In this document: positions 23,265 to 31,187 of the stretch, one piece after another
Numbering within the stretch: the stretch's first letter is position 1
Layout of the letters: each line of letters begins with the position of its first letter
Assembly: GCF_044762855.1 (NCBI RefSeq)
Contig: NZ_JBIWFB010000002.1
Location: 372,001-436,000 of the forward strand
Length of the DNA stretch: 64,000 nucleotides
DNA from: Psychrobacillus sp044762855
Lineage (GTDB): Bacteria; Bacillota; Bacilli; Bacillales_A; Planococcaceae
Direction: 5' to 3'
The notes under the pieces: model-generated
Databases searched by the model: none
The model's input: only the letters and a program-made list of their open reading frames with translations
Told to the model about the DNA's origin: nothing
Made by a program: the position numbers and the translations under genes

Positions 23265-24605
23265 TTGTCATCCGTTGCATTCCATACATTAGGCTGTAAA
23301 GTTAACCACTACGAAACTGAGGCCATATGGCAATTATTTAAAGAAAGCGGCTATGACCGCACTGAATTTGAAAAGCAATCAGATGTATATGTCATTAATA
23401 CATGTACGGTAACAAATACTGGAGATAAAAAAAGCCGACAAGTGATTCGTCGAGCAATTCGTCAAAATCCGGATGCTGTTATTTGCGTAACAGGTTGCTA
23501 TGCACAAACATCACCGGCTGAGATTATGGCGATTCCAGGAGTAGACATTGTTGTAGGAACACAAGAACGTACAAAAATGCTAGATTACATCGAACAGTAT
23601 AAAAGGGAGCGTAAACCAATTAATGCTGTTGGGAATATTATGAAAAACCGTGTGTACGAAGAGTTAGACGTTCCTGCTTTCACGGATCGAACTCGTGCTT
23701 CATTGAAAATTCAAGAAGGCTGTAATAACTTTTGTACATTTTGTATCATTCCATGGGCTCGTGGGCTAATGCGTTCTAGAGATCCCGAAGAAGTAGTTAG
23801 ACAAGCCCAGCAATTAGTAGATGCAGGCTATTTAGAAATTGTTTTAACTGGTATCCATACAGGTGGATATGGGGAAGACTTAAAAGATTATAACTTAGCG
23901 CAACTATTAAGAGATATCGAATCGAATGTAAAAGGTTTGAAACGTCTACGTATTAGTTCCATTGAAGCAAGTCAATTATCGGATGAAGTAATCGATGTTT
24001 TAAGAGATTCTAAAATTGTCGTAAGACATTTACACATCCCGATTCAATCTGGTTCCGATACGGTTTTGAAAAGAATGCGTAGAAAATATACAATGGAGTT
24101 TTTTGCGAATCGTTTAGATCGATTAAGAGAAGCACTTCCTGATTTAGCAATTACTTCGGATGTGATTGTAGGTTTTCCTGGTGAAACGGAAGAAGAATTT
24201 ATGGAAACGTTTAACTTTATTCATGACCAAAAGTTCTCTGAGCTTCATGTATTCCCATATTCTAAGCGTACTGGTACACCAGCAGCAAGAATGGACAATC
24301 AAGTAGATGAAGATATAAAAAATGAACGTGTTCATCGATTGATCACATTGAATGACCAATTAGCAGCTGAGTATGCATCCCGTTTTGAAGGGGAAGTACT
24401 AGAGATTATTCCGGAAGAAAAATATAAATTAGATTCAGAAAGTAATTTATATGAAGGGTATACAGATAATTATTTGAAAATAGTTATTCCTGCTACTGAG
24501 GAGTTAATCGGAAAATTAGTACGTGTGAAAATAACAAAAGCTGGTTATCCATACAATGAAGGGCAATTTGTTCGAGTGCTTGAAAATGTAGAAGAACTAG
24601 TGTAA
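23265..24605 (+). CDS. mtaB: tRNA t6A37 methylthiotransferase MtaB
   Basis: TTG 23265 follows AGAGGTGTGAG. The 446-residue enzyme has the MTTase domain (HTLGCKVN, TCTVTNTGD, VTGCYAQ with its three Cys), a radical SAM core (CNNFCTFC) and a C-terminal TRAM domain. It converts t6A to ms2t6A at position 37 of tRNAs reading ANN codons. The B. subtilis equivalent is yqeV, also downstream of rsmE. Confidence 0.93.
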   Translation: MSSVAFHTLGCKVNHYETEAIWQLFKESGYDRTEFEKQSDVYVINTCTVTNTGDKKSRQVIRRAIRQNPDAVICVTGCYAQTSPAEIMAIPGVDIVVGTQERTKMLDYIEQYKRERKPINAVGNIMKNRVYEELDVPAFTDRTRASLKIQEGCNNFCTFCIIPWARGLMRSRDPEEVVRQAQQLVDAGYLEIVLTGIHTGGYGEDLKDYNLAQLLRDIESNVKGLKRLRISSIEASQLSDEVIDVLRDSKIVVRHLHIPIQSGSDTVLKRMRRKYTMEFFANRLDRLREALPDLAITSDVIVGFPGETEEEFMETFNFIHDQKFSELHVFPYSKRTGTPAARMDNQVDEDIKNERVHRLITLNDQLAAEYASRFEGEVLEIIPEEKYKLDSESNLYEGYTDNYLKIVIPATEELIGKLVRVKITKAGYPYNEGQFVRVLENVEELV

Positions 24606-24637
24606 GTCAGTGAGCATAATCTCACTGGCTTTTTTTT
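24606..24637 (+). terminator. Intrinsic terminator after mtaB
   Basis: GTCAGTGAG pairs with CTCACTGGC (one G-U pair) and is followed by TTTTTTT. Confidence 0.9.
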
Positions 24638-24690
24638 AGATTCTCGATTATGATAAAGAGGTACGTACAACTCGAAAAGGAGACTATATA

Positions 24691-25362
24691 ATGACTCAAA
24701 ATATCGCAACATTAATCGACCATACATTATTAAAACAAGACGCGACTAGAAATCAAATTGAAAAACTTTGCGAGGAAGCAAAAGAATATACTTTTGCATC
24801 TGTTTGTGTGAATCCGACTTGGGTAAATTTAAGTGCAAAATTATTACAAGGTTCACCAGTAAAAGTTTGTACAGTAATTGGCTTCCCACTAGGCGCAAGC
24901 ACTACTGAAGTGAAAGCTTTTGAAACTTCAAATGCAATCGAAAATGGTGCAGAAGAAATCGATATGGTTATAAATGTTGGAGCTTTAAAAGATCAAGATT
25001 ATAACTTTGTACAAAAGGATATAGAAGCTGTCGTACAAGCAGCAAAAGGAAAAGCAATTGTAAAAGTTATTTTAGAAACTTGCTTATTGACAGACGAAGA
25101 AATTTTGAGAGCTAGTGAAATATCAAAACTTGCTGGAGCAGATTTTGTTAAAACTTCTACTGGATTCTCTACAGGAGGCGCAACGGTTAGTGCTGTGAAG
25201 TTAATGCGTAGCGCAGTCGGACCTGAATTGGGAGTTAAAGCATCAGGTGGTGTTCGCAGCTTGGCAGATCTACAAGCAATGGTCGACGCAGGAGCAACGA
25301 GAATCGGTGCAAGCTCAGGTGTAGAAATAGTTAAAGGGCTTGAAAGTAAATCTGATTATTAA
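24691..25362 (+). CDS. deoC: Deoxyribose-phosphate aldolase
   Basis: This 223-residue class I aldolase cleaves deoxyribose-5-phosphate to acetaldehyde and glyceraldehyde-3-phosphate. The TIM barrel begins with LIDHTLLK. The Schiff-base lysine lies in ADFVKTSTGFS (about K153), and a second conserved Lys in GVKASGGVR. The AAAAGGAGA ribosome site is clear. It lies between two strong terminator/promoter boundaries, so it is probably transcribed alone. No pdp or nupC neighbour is present. Confidence 0.95.
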   Translation: MTQNIATLIDHTLLKQDATRNQIEKLCEEAKEYTFASVCVNPTWVNLSAKLLQGSPVKVCTVIGFPLGASTTEVKAFETSNAIENGAEEIDMVINVGALKDQDYNFVQKDIEAVVQAAKGKAIVKVILETCLLTDEEILRASEISKLAGADFVKTSTGFSTGGATVSAVKLMRSAVGPELGVKASGGVRSLADLQAMVDAGATRIGASSGVEIVKGLESKSDY

Positions 25363-25386
25363 TGATTATTAATTTAAGCCAAAGTA

Positions 25387-25415
25387 TTGACCAGAATGAA
25401 AGTATACGGTATAAT
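25387..25415 (+). promoter_or_regulatory. Promoter of rpsU
   Basis: TTGACC and TATAAT lie 17 bases apart, a near-consensus sigma-A promoter. It is followed by the hairpin at 25421-25445 (AGTACATAAC with GTTATGTGCT), which may be a leader control structure. Confidence 0.85.
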
Positions 25416-25475
25416 TTTTTAGTACATAACACTAGGTTATGTGCTTGACGTGTGTTCGGAGGGAGGGAAAAAGAG

Positions 25476-25649
25476 ATGTCAAAAACTGTCGTTCGTAAAA
25501 ACGAATCGCTTGAAGATGCTCTTCGCCGCTTCAAACGTACTGTATCTAAAAGTGGTACAATTCAAGAGGTAAGAAAGCGCGAGTTTTATGAAAAACCAAG
25601 CGTGAAACGTAAAAAGAAATCTGAAGCTGCCCGTAAACGTAAATTCTAA
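25476..25649 (+). CDS. rpsU: 30S ribosomal protein S21
   Basis: ATG 25476 (MSKTVVRKNESLEDAL) is chosen over the upstream in-frame GTG at 25452. GGAGGGAGGG lies 8 or more bases before it. The 57-residue basic protein ends KRKKKSEAARKRKF. S21 sits near the anti-Shine-Dalgarno helix of the 30S subunit. The gene normally precedes yqeY, which is missing here. Confidence 0.97.
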   Translation: MSKTVVRKNESLEDALRRFKRTVSKSGTIQEVRKREFYEKPSVKRKKKSEAARKRKF

Positions 25650-25689
25650 TTAATTGAAATTTACAAAGCTTCGATGCTGTGGTTTCTAT

Positions 25690-25746
25690 AAACCAGGCGT
25701 GAAACGTAAAAAGAAATCAGAAGCTGCACGTAAACGTAAGTGGTAA
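25690..25746 (+). pseudogene. Duplicated 3' end of rpsU
   Basis: Fifty-seven bases encode KPGVKRKKKSEAARKRKW and a stop, matching the S21 C terminus with six base differences, mostly synonymous. There is no start codon or ribosome site. It is the tail of a second or earlier rpsU copy. Confidence 0.8.
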
Positions 25747-25807
25747 ATTAATCCCAACCATCCCTACGTTCAAAACACGTACTGTATGATTAACATTTAC
25801 AATTATG

Positions 25808-25842
25808 TAAACCGAGAAAAATTATTTTTCTCGGTTTATTTT
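25808..25842 (+). terminator. Intrinsic terminator after rpsU
   Basis: AAACCGAGAAAAA pairs with TTTTTCTCGGTTT, then a T-rich tail. Confidence 0.85.
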
Positions 25843-25912
25843 CATTTTATGAAACTTTTCTATTACTCATCCGTAAACAGTAATATACATATAGATGAAG
25901 GGAGGTTTAAGG

Positions 25913-27238
25913 ATGAAAATGTCACGATATATTATCGCTTTCTGTTTATTGTTATGCTCGTTTTTCTTAGTTATTCCTTCTTTTACTGCCGATTCACCGA
26001 CTGTTTATAAAATTCCTGTATATAAAGAAGTGGAAAAAGGGTTATACGCTTTTTTAAAGCGTTCGATTAAAGAGGCGGAAGAGGCAAATGCAGATGCGAT
26101 TATATTCGAGCTAAACACACCTGGTGGTTTTGTGGATTCTGCAGAAAAAATTTCTAATTTGCTTGATTCGACGTCTATTCGAAAAATAGCCTATATTAAC
26201 ACCGAAGCGTTATCTGCTGGGGCTTATTTAGCACTACATACCGATGAAATTTATATGGCTCCTAGTGGTACGATGGGTGCTGCAGCAGTAATTGATGGAA
26301 GTGGTAATATGGCAGATGAAAAAGCTAATAGTGCTTGGAAAGCTAAAATGATCAATGCTGCAAAGCTTACGGGGAAAGATCCAAAATATGCGCAAGCAAT
26401 GGCGGATGACTCAGTAGACTTACCAGAGTATCGAGCACCTGTAGGGGATTTATTAACGTTAACTTCATCGGATGCGTTGGAAGTGGGCTATTCAAATGGA
26501 ACTGTAAACTCGTTTGAGGATTTATTAACGAAAACAGATCTTGCAAATGCGAAAGTAATTGAAACAGAAGAGACATTTATGGAATCGGTTGCACGATTTA
26601 TTACGCATCCAATTATCGTGCCAATTTTATTATCGATTGCTAGTTTAGGTTTGATCGTTGAGCTGTACTCTCCAGGTTTTGGAGTTGCAGGGACGATGGG
26701 GCTAATCTCTATCGGATTGTTCTTTTTTGGGCATCTAGTTGCTGGTCTTGCAGGCTATGAAACATTGATAATATTTGTTATTGGCGTTCTTTTAATAATA
26801 GCCGAATTCTTCTTGCCTGGAGGAATTAGTGGTATATTAGGTGCAGCTGCTATTATTTTTAGTATAATACTAGCAGGAGGCAATATTGTGCAAATGAGTA
26901 TTGCTGTATTAATTGCTTTAACAGTAGCTATAGTGGGAATGGTGATTATTATGAAGTTCTTTGGAAAACAGATGAAAGCGTTGAACAAAATTATTTTGTC
27001 CGATGCTACAACGACGGAGCAAGGGTATGTATCCAATGAAAATCGCGTGGATCTAATTGGAAAAGTGGCGATTACGATGACTGCCCTTAGACCGTCCGGA
27101 ACTATACGTATCGACAATGAGCGAATCGATGCAGTATCCGATGGAAGTTTTGTTGCGAAGGATAAACAAGTTACAATTATTAAAGTAGAAGGCTCTCGTA
27201 TAGTTGTACGAGAAGTCGCGGAAGGGGAGAAAGATTAA
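25913..27238 (+). CDS. yqeZ: NfeD-family membrane serine protease (YqeZ-like)
   Basis: ATG 25913 follows GGGAGG. The upstream ATG 25895 precedes the ribosome site. The roughly 441-residue protein has a signal peptide, a ClpP-like protease domain (about 30-225) with the catalytic-Ser motif EALSAGAYLA and the following GTMGAAAVI, then four or five membrane helices (about 230-360), and a C-terminal NfeD OB-fold (about 370-440). It overlaps floA by one base. NfeD and flotillin proteins act together at membrane microdomains. Confidence 0.88.
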   Translation: MKMSRYIIAFCLLLCSFFLVIPSFTADSPTVYKIPVYKEVEKGLYAFLKRSIKEAEEANADAIIFELNTPGGFVDSAEKISNLLDSTSIRKIAYINTEALSAGAYLALHTDEIYMAPSGTMGAAAVIDGSGNMADEKANSAWKAKMINAAKLTGKDPKYAQAMADDSVDLPEYRAPVGDLLTLTSSDALEVGYSNGTVNSFEDLLTKTDLANAKVIETEETFMESVARFITHPIIVPILLSIASLGLIVELYSPGFGVAGTMGLISIGLFFFGHLVAGLAGYETLIIFVIGVLLIIAEFFLPGGISGILGAAAIIFSIILAGGNIVQMSIAVLIALTVAIVGMVIIMKFFGKQMKALNKIILSDATTTEQGYVSNENRVDLIGKVAITMTALRPSGTIRIDNERIDAVSDGSFVAKDKQVTIIKVEGSRIVVREVAEGEKD

Positions 27239-28242
27239 TGGCATTTACTGGAGGTACGATTGGATTAATAGTAATTATCGTTTTAGCATTTATCTTGCTA
27301 TCGGTGTTCTTCACGTTTTTCCCAATCACACTATGGATTTCTGCTTTAGCAGCAGGAGTAAAAATAAGTATCTTTACACTTGTAGGGATGAGGTTACGTC
27401 GAGTAATTCCATCACGTATCGTTAATCCACTTATTAAAGCACATAAGGCCGGATTAAAAGTGGCGATCAATCAATTAGAGAGCCATTATTTAGCAGGTGG
27501 TAACGTAGACCGTGTTGTAAACGCACTTATTGCAGCGCACCGTGCGAATATTGAACTAACATTTGAACGAGCTGCAGCAATCGATCTAGCGGGTCGTGAT
27601 GTATTAGAAGCTGTACAAATGTCTGTAAACCCTAAAGTAATTGAAACACCATTTATCGCTGGTGTTGCGATGAACGGGATTGAAGTAAAAGCGAAAGCAC
27701 GTATTACGGTTCGTGCCAATATCGATCGTTTAGTCGGTGGTGCAGGTGAAGAAACAATCGTTGCCCGTGTTGGGGAAGGAATTATCTCCACAATCGGATC
27801 TAGTACTAGCCATGAACGAGTGCTTGAGAACCCAGATTTAATTTCTCAAACTGTGTTGGCTAAAGGATTAGACTCTGGGACGGCATTTGAAATTCTATCG
27901 ATCGATATTGCGGATGTTGATATAGGTAAAAACATCGGGGCAGAATTACAAACAGAGCAAGCAGAGGCAGATAAGAAAATTGCCCAAGCAAAAGCCGAAG
28001 AACGTCGTGCAATGGCTGTTGCATCTGAGCAAGAGATGAAAGCCAAAGTAGTAGAGATGCGTTCAAAAGTAGTAGAGGCAGAAGCAGAAGTTCCACTTGC
28101 AATGGCAGAGGCATTAAGAGATGGAAATATTGGTGTAATGGATTATATGAATTATAAAAATATCCAAGCGGACACTAGTATGAGAGACTCCATCAGTAAA
28201 GTTGGAGGAGATAAACCTTCTACTGGAGAGTTGAAAGACTAG
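27238..28242 (+). CDS. floA: Flotillin-like protein FloA
   Basis: This 334-residue membrane scaffold (YqfA) has an N-terminal hydrophobic hairpin (about 5-50), an SPFH domain (about 60-230) and a coiled coil with many Ala/Glu/Lys repeats (about 235-300, QTEQAEADKKIAQAKAEE). It organises functional membrane microdomains and affects signalling and cell shape. It overlaps the yqeZ stop by one base, as in B. subtilis. Confidence 0.95.
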   Translation: MAFTGGTIGLIVIIVLAFILLSVFFTFFPITLWISALAAGVKISIFTLVGMRLRRVIPSRIVNPLIKAHKAGLKVAINQLESHYLAGGNVDRVVNALIAAHRANIELTFERAAAIDLAGRDVLEAVQMSVNPKVIETPFIAGVAMNGIEVKAKARITVRANIDRLVGGAGEETIVARVGEGIISTIGSSTSHERVLENPDLISQTVLAKGLDSGTAFEILSIDIADVDIGKNIGAELQTEQAEADKKIAQAKAEERRAMAVASEQEMKAKVVEMRSKVVEAEAEVPLAMAEALRDGNIGVMDYMNYKNIQADTSMRDSISKVGGDKPSTGELKD

Positions 28243-28272
28243 TCTTAAACCGTGGAAAGGAGGTCTTTCTCC

Positions 28273-28710
28273 TTGGAATCTTTAATTATCTTCATTATCA
28301 TTGGTATTATTAGTTCACTGTTAGGCAAGAAAAAGCCAGAACAAAAAAATGCGCCAAAACCGGTCAAAAAAGTTTCACCACAAAAACCTTTTGCTGAAAA
28401 CCCCTTTAAAAATTTAGGAGAGTTGGCGAAGGAATTTAAACAAGAACAGCAAGCGGAAATAGAGCGTAGAACGATAGTTCCTAAACCAGAACCTGTACGA
28501 CCGGTAAAAGCAGAAAAAGTACAGCGTGAAGTGAATCGCGATCAAGGTACGCCAAGATCTTCTGGACGATTATCTGTTCACCAAGGAAACAATCCGACAC
28601 TTCCAGCTACAAAACCAATGGTGGCAAGCGTTTTGCCTGAAACAAAGGATGACCTTGTCCGGGCTATTGTTTTATCCGAAATATTAGCGCCACCAAAATC
28701 CAAAAGATAA
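28273..28710 (+). CDS. yqfB: YqfB-like membrane-anchored protein
   Basis: TTG 28273 follows AAAGGAGGT by 8 bases. The GTG at 28252 lies upstream of that site. The protein has one N-terminal membrane helix (LIIFIIIGIISSLLG) followed by a Lys/Pro/Gln-rich soluble part and the end LSEILAPPKSK. It is placed after floA as is B. subtilis yqfB. Its function is unknown. Confidence 0.7.
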   Translation: MESLIIFIIIGIISSLLGKKKPEQKNAPKPVKKVSPQKPFAENPFKNLGELAKEFKQEQQAEIERRTIVPKPEPVRPVKAEKVQREVNRDQGTPRSSGRLSVHQGNNPTLPATKPMVASVLPETKDDLVRAIVLSEILAPPKSKR

Positions 28711-28716
28711 CTCATG

Positions 28717-28760
28717 AACACCCCTTTACATGCATAAATTCATGTAAAGGGGTGTTTTTT
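28717..28760 (+). terminator. Strong terminator overlapping the yqfC start
   Basis: A perfect 16-bp stem (AACACCCCTTTACATG and its complement) with an 8-base loop is followed by T residues. It contains the ribosome-site-like AAAGGGG and the GTG start of the next gene. Confidence 0.85.
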
Positions 28761-29000
28761 ATAAAACAGTTATTTCCACTCCACGCGAGTATTATGATTG
28801 ATAATTTTAGTGACATTATTTTAGATTATGAAATAACCCTTCTTAAGTTAAATGAAACCAGTATATTATGTGCATATGATCATTATCTACTGGAAATTAA
28901 CGCAGATAGCTTACAGATAAAATCGCTATCGTCTGATCGACTGCATTTAACCGTGGAACATCTTAACTTTTTTAATTTAACTAGGAAGGATCGTACGTAA
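28752..29000 (+). CDS. yqfC: Sporulation protein YqfC
   Basis: This 82-residue protein of the YabP/YqfC family acts with YqfD in sporulation in B. subtilis. LFPLHASIMID matches the LPADIMMD-type start of the family, so the N terminus must lie near the GTG at 28752, the only in-frame start there. That codon sits inside a terminator hairpin, so expression probably needs read-through or an altered fold. It overlaps yqfD by one base. Confidence 0.75.
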   Translation: MFFIKQLFPLHASIMIDNFSDIILDYEITLLKLNETSILCAYDHYLLEINADSLQIKSLSSDRLHLTVEHLNFFNLTRKDRT

Positions 29001-30106
29001 TGGCAAGCCTTATCCGAGTACAAATACCGATGTCTACAGATCAACATGTACTATTTCAACGTCTATTTGCTTTAAATATTAAGGTCTACAGTGTGTATAG
29101 CAGCGATCATTATTTATATTTCTCGATTAAAAAGAAAGACTTAAGGGCATTTCGAAAAGTAAGAAAAACGATGAAAATATCTGTGCATTTAGTTGATGAA
29201 ACAAAAAAAGGTATTATTTCTCCTTATTCATACTCCATCATTGGAGTGGCTCTATTTATTATCATTCCAATCTTACTTGCACAATTCATTTGGACAATTC
29301 ATATTGAATCCGATTCACCTGAAAACAATATCTTGTTGTATGAAGAACTAAAAACGATGAATATTAAAGAAAAAATGCTCGCTTCATCATTGCCGGCAGA
29401 ACAAGAAATTAGGCAAAAGATTTTATTGAAATATAAAGAGTATTCATGGGTACACTTTAGCCAATCAGGTTCTACACTTATCGTATCGCCGATGCTTGCC
29501 CCAGAACAAACAGAACGAGAAATAAAAGATGCACCACCTGTCCATTTAATCGCTAAAAGAAGTGGTGTCATTACGGATTTTGAACTAGTTAAAGGGATAA
29601 GAACCGTACAAAAACATGTTGCTGTTAAAAAAGGCGATGTACTCGTAAATGGCTTTGTTACACAAGGAGACAAACGAATAATTACGAGTGCAGAAGGAAA
29701 AGTATATGCAAGTTATTGGGTGGAACTGCAGTTTGAACTACCTAAAAAAGTAGCGATCGTAAAGCCAAATGAAAGAGAACTCGTGATACGAAAAAAAGAT
29801 AAGTCGAATACTCCTTATTGGAAAGAAATTGCTCTTCCTACATTCTTGAGGAATTATGTAGAGGCTGGATACGTACAAAAAAATATAGAAGAGACACACG
29901 AGTTAAATGAAAAATCAATGGAACGATTAATACGACCGTTATTATTTCAAAAAATTATCAACGACTTGCCTGCAGGTACACAAATATTAGAAGATAAAGT
30001 TTTGCAGGTATCTATACAAAATGATAAAGTAAAAGGGAAGGTCTTATTATTAGTCAATGAAAATATTGCAATACCACAAGTTATACCCCAAGGAGACGAA
30101 GCATGA
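29000..30106 (+). CDS. yqfD: Sporulation protein YqfD
   Basis: This 368-residue membrane protein has a short N-terminal soluble part (1-80), one membrane helix (about 77-100, IIGVALFIIIPILLAQFIW) and a large extracytoplasmic domain with a GVITDFELVKG and VKKGDVLVNGFV segment (barrel-sandwich-like). The start overlaps the yqfC stop, and the end overlaps phoH by 4 bases. In B. subtilis the yqfC-yqfD pair is needed for proper engulfed forespore development. Confidence 0.85.
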   Translation: MASLIRVQIPMSTDQHVLFQRLFALNIKVYSVYSSDHYLYFSIKKKDLRAFRKVRKTMKISVHLVDETKKGIISPYSYSIIGVALFIIIPILLAQFIWTIHIESDSPENNILLYEELKTMNIKEKMLASSLPAEQEIRQKILLKYKEYSWVHFSQSGSTLIVSPMLAPEQTEREIKDAPPVHLIAKRSGVITDFELVKGIRTVQKHVAVKKGDVLVNGFVTQGDKRIITSAEGKVYASYWVELQFELPKKVAIVKPNERELVIRKKDKSNTPYWKEIALPTFLRNYVEAGYVQKNIEETHELNEKSMERLIRPLLFQKIINDLPAGTQILEDKVLQVSIQNDKVKGKVLLLVNENIAIPQVIPQGDEA

Positions 30107-31062
30107 GCGAACAAAAACAATTAGATATAAATTTGCAAGACCCAGCAGAAGCAGTAATGCTTCTAGGTATATCAGATAAAAATGTAAAGCTTATTGAAGC
30201 GGAACTAAAGGTAAAACTCATCACAAGAGGCGAGCAAATTCAAATTGTTGGTGAAGAAAAAAATGTAGAAGAAGCGAAAAAACTAATGGTACAACTTCTT
30301 GCGGTTATTCGCAAAGGCATCAATATTAACTTAAGGGATGTTACTTCTGCTGTTGAAATGAGCTTAAATGGAACGATTGAATATTTTTCAAGCTTGTATG
30401 ATGAAGAAATTGCAAGAAATACAAAAGGCAAAGCAATTCGTGCTAAAACAATTGGTCAACGAGAATATATACAAGGTATCCGGCATTCAGATTTAACATT
30501 TGGGATCGGTCCAGCAGGTACAGGTAAAACGTATCTTGCTGTTGTGATGGCAACACAAGCATTAAAAAATGCACATGTCAAAAAAATCATTTTAACGCGT
30601 CCTGCTGTGGAAGCAGGCGAAAGCCTAGGTTTCTTACCCGGAGACTTAAAAGAGAAGGTAGACCCATACTTACGCCCGTTATACGATGCTCTGCATGATG
30701 TACTAGGAACAGAGCAAACAGAAAGGCTAATGGAACGTGGGACAATTGAAATTGCGCCACTTGCTTATATGCGTGGTAGAACTCTAGATGATGCGTTTGT
30801 TATTTTAGACGAAGCTCAGAATACAACGAAAGCGCAAATGAAGATGTTTTTAACCCGGCTTGGATTTGGTTCTAAGATGGTTATAACAGGCGACAAAACG
30901 CAAATAGATTTACCGAAGGGTGCGGAATCTGGACTTATCGTTGCAGAAAAGATTTTAAATCATGTTGCTGGTATCCATTTTCAATATTTGGAACAGGGTG
31001 ATGTTGTCCGTCATCCATTAGTTGCAAAAATAATACAAGCATATGATGAACAGCAATCATAG
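30103..31062 (+). CDS. phoH: PhoH family ATPase (PhoH/YqfE)
   Basis: This 319-residue protein has an N-terminal KH-like domain and a P-loop ATPase domain with FGIGPAGTGKTYLA (Walker A) and DDAFVILDEAQN (Walker B). The C-terminal MVITGDKTQIDLP motif fits PhoH. It is a predicted RNA-associated ATPase and neighbour of ybeY. It is translationally coupled to yqfD. Confidence 0.93.
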   Translation: MSEQKQLDINLQDPAEAVMLLGISDKNVKLIEAELKVKLITRGEQIQIVGEEKNVEEAKKLMVQLLAVIRKGININLRDVTSAVEMSLNGTIEYFSSLYDEEIARNTKGKAIRAKTIGQREYIQGIRHSDLTFGIGPAGTGKTYLAVVMATQALKNAHVKKIILTRPAVEAGESLGFLPGDLKEKVDPYLRPLYDALHDVLGTEQTERLMERGTIEIAPLAYMRGRTLDDAFVILDEAQNTTKAQMKMFLTRLGFGSKMVITGDKTQIDLPKGAESGLIVAEKILNHVAGIHFQYLEQGDVVRHPLVAKIIQAYDEQQS

Positions 31063-31070
31063 TCCATCTA

Positions 31071-31105
31071 AAAAGCAACGGTTCACGAGCTGACCGTTGC
31101 TTTTG
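31071..31105 (+). terminator. Intrinsic terminator after phoH
   Basis: AAAAGCAACGGT pairs with ACCGTTGCTTTT and is followed by a T-rich stretch. Confidence 0.85.
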
Positions 31106-31187
31106 TTAATTTTTCCGGAAATTGTAATGACTAGCTTTAACTTTAAGGTATAATAAAAGGACAAGCTGTGAAGGAGCTGAGTTTAGA

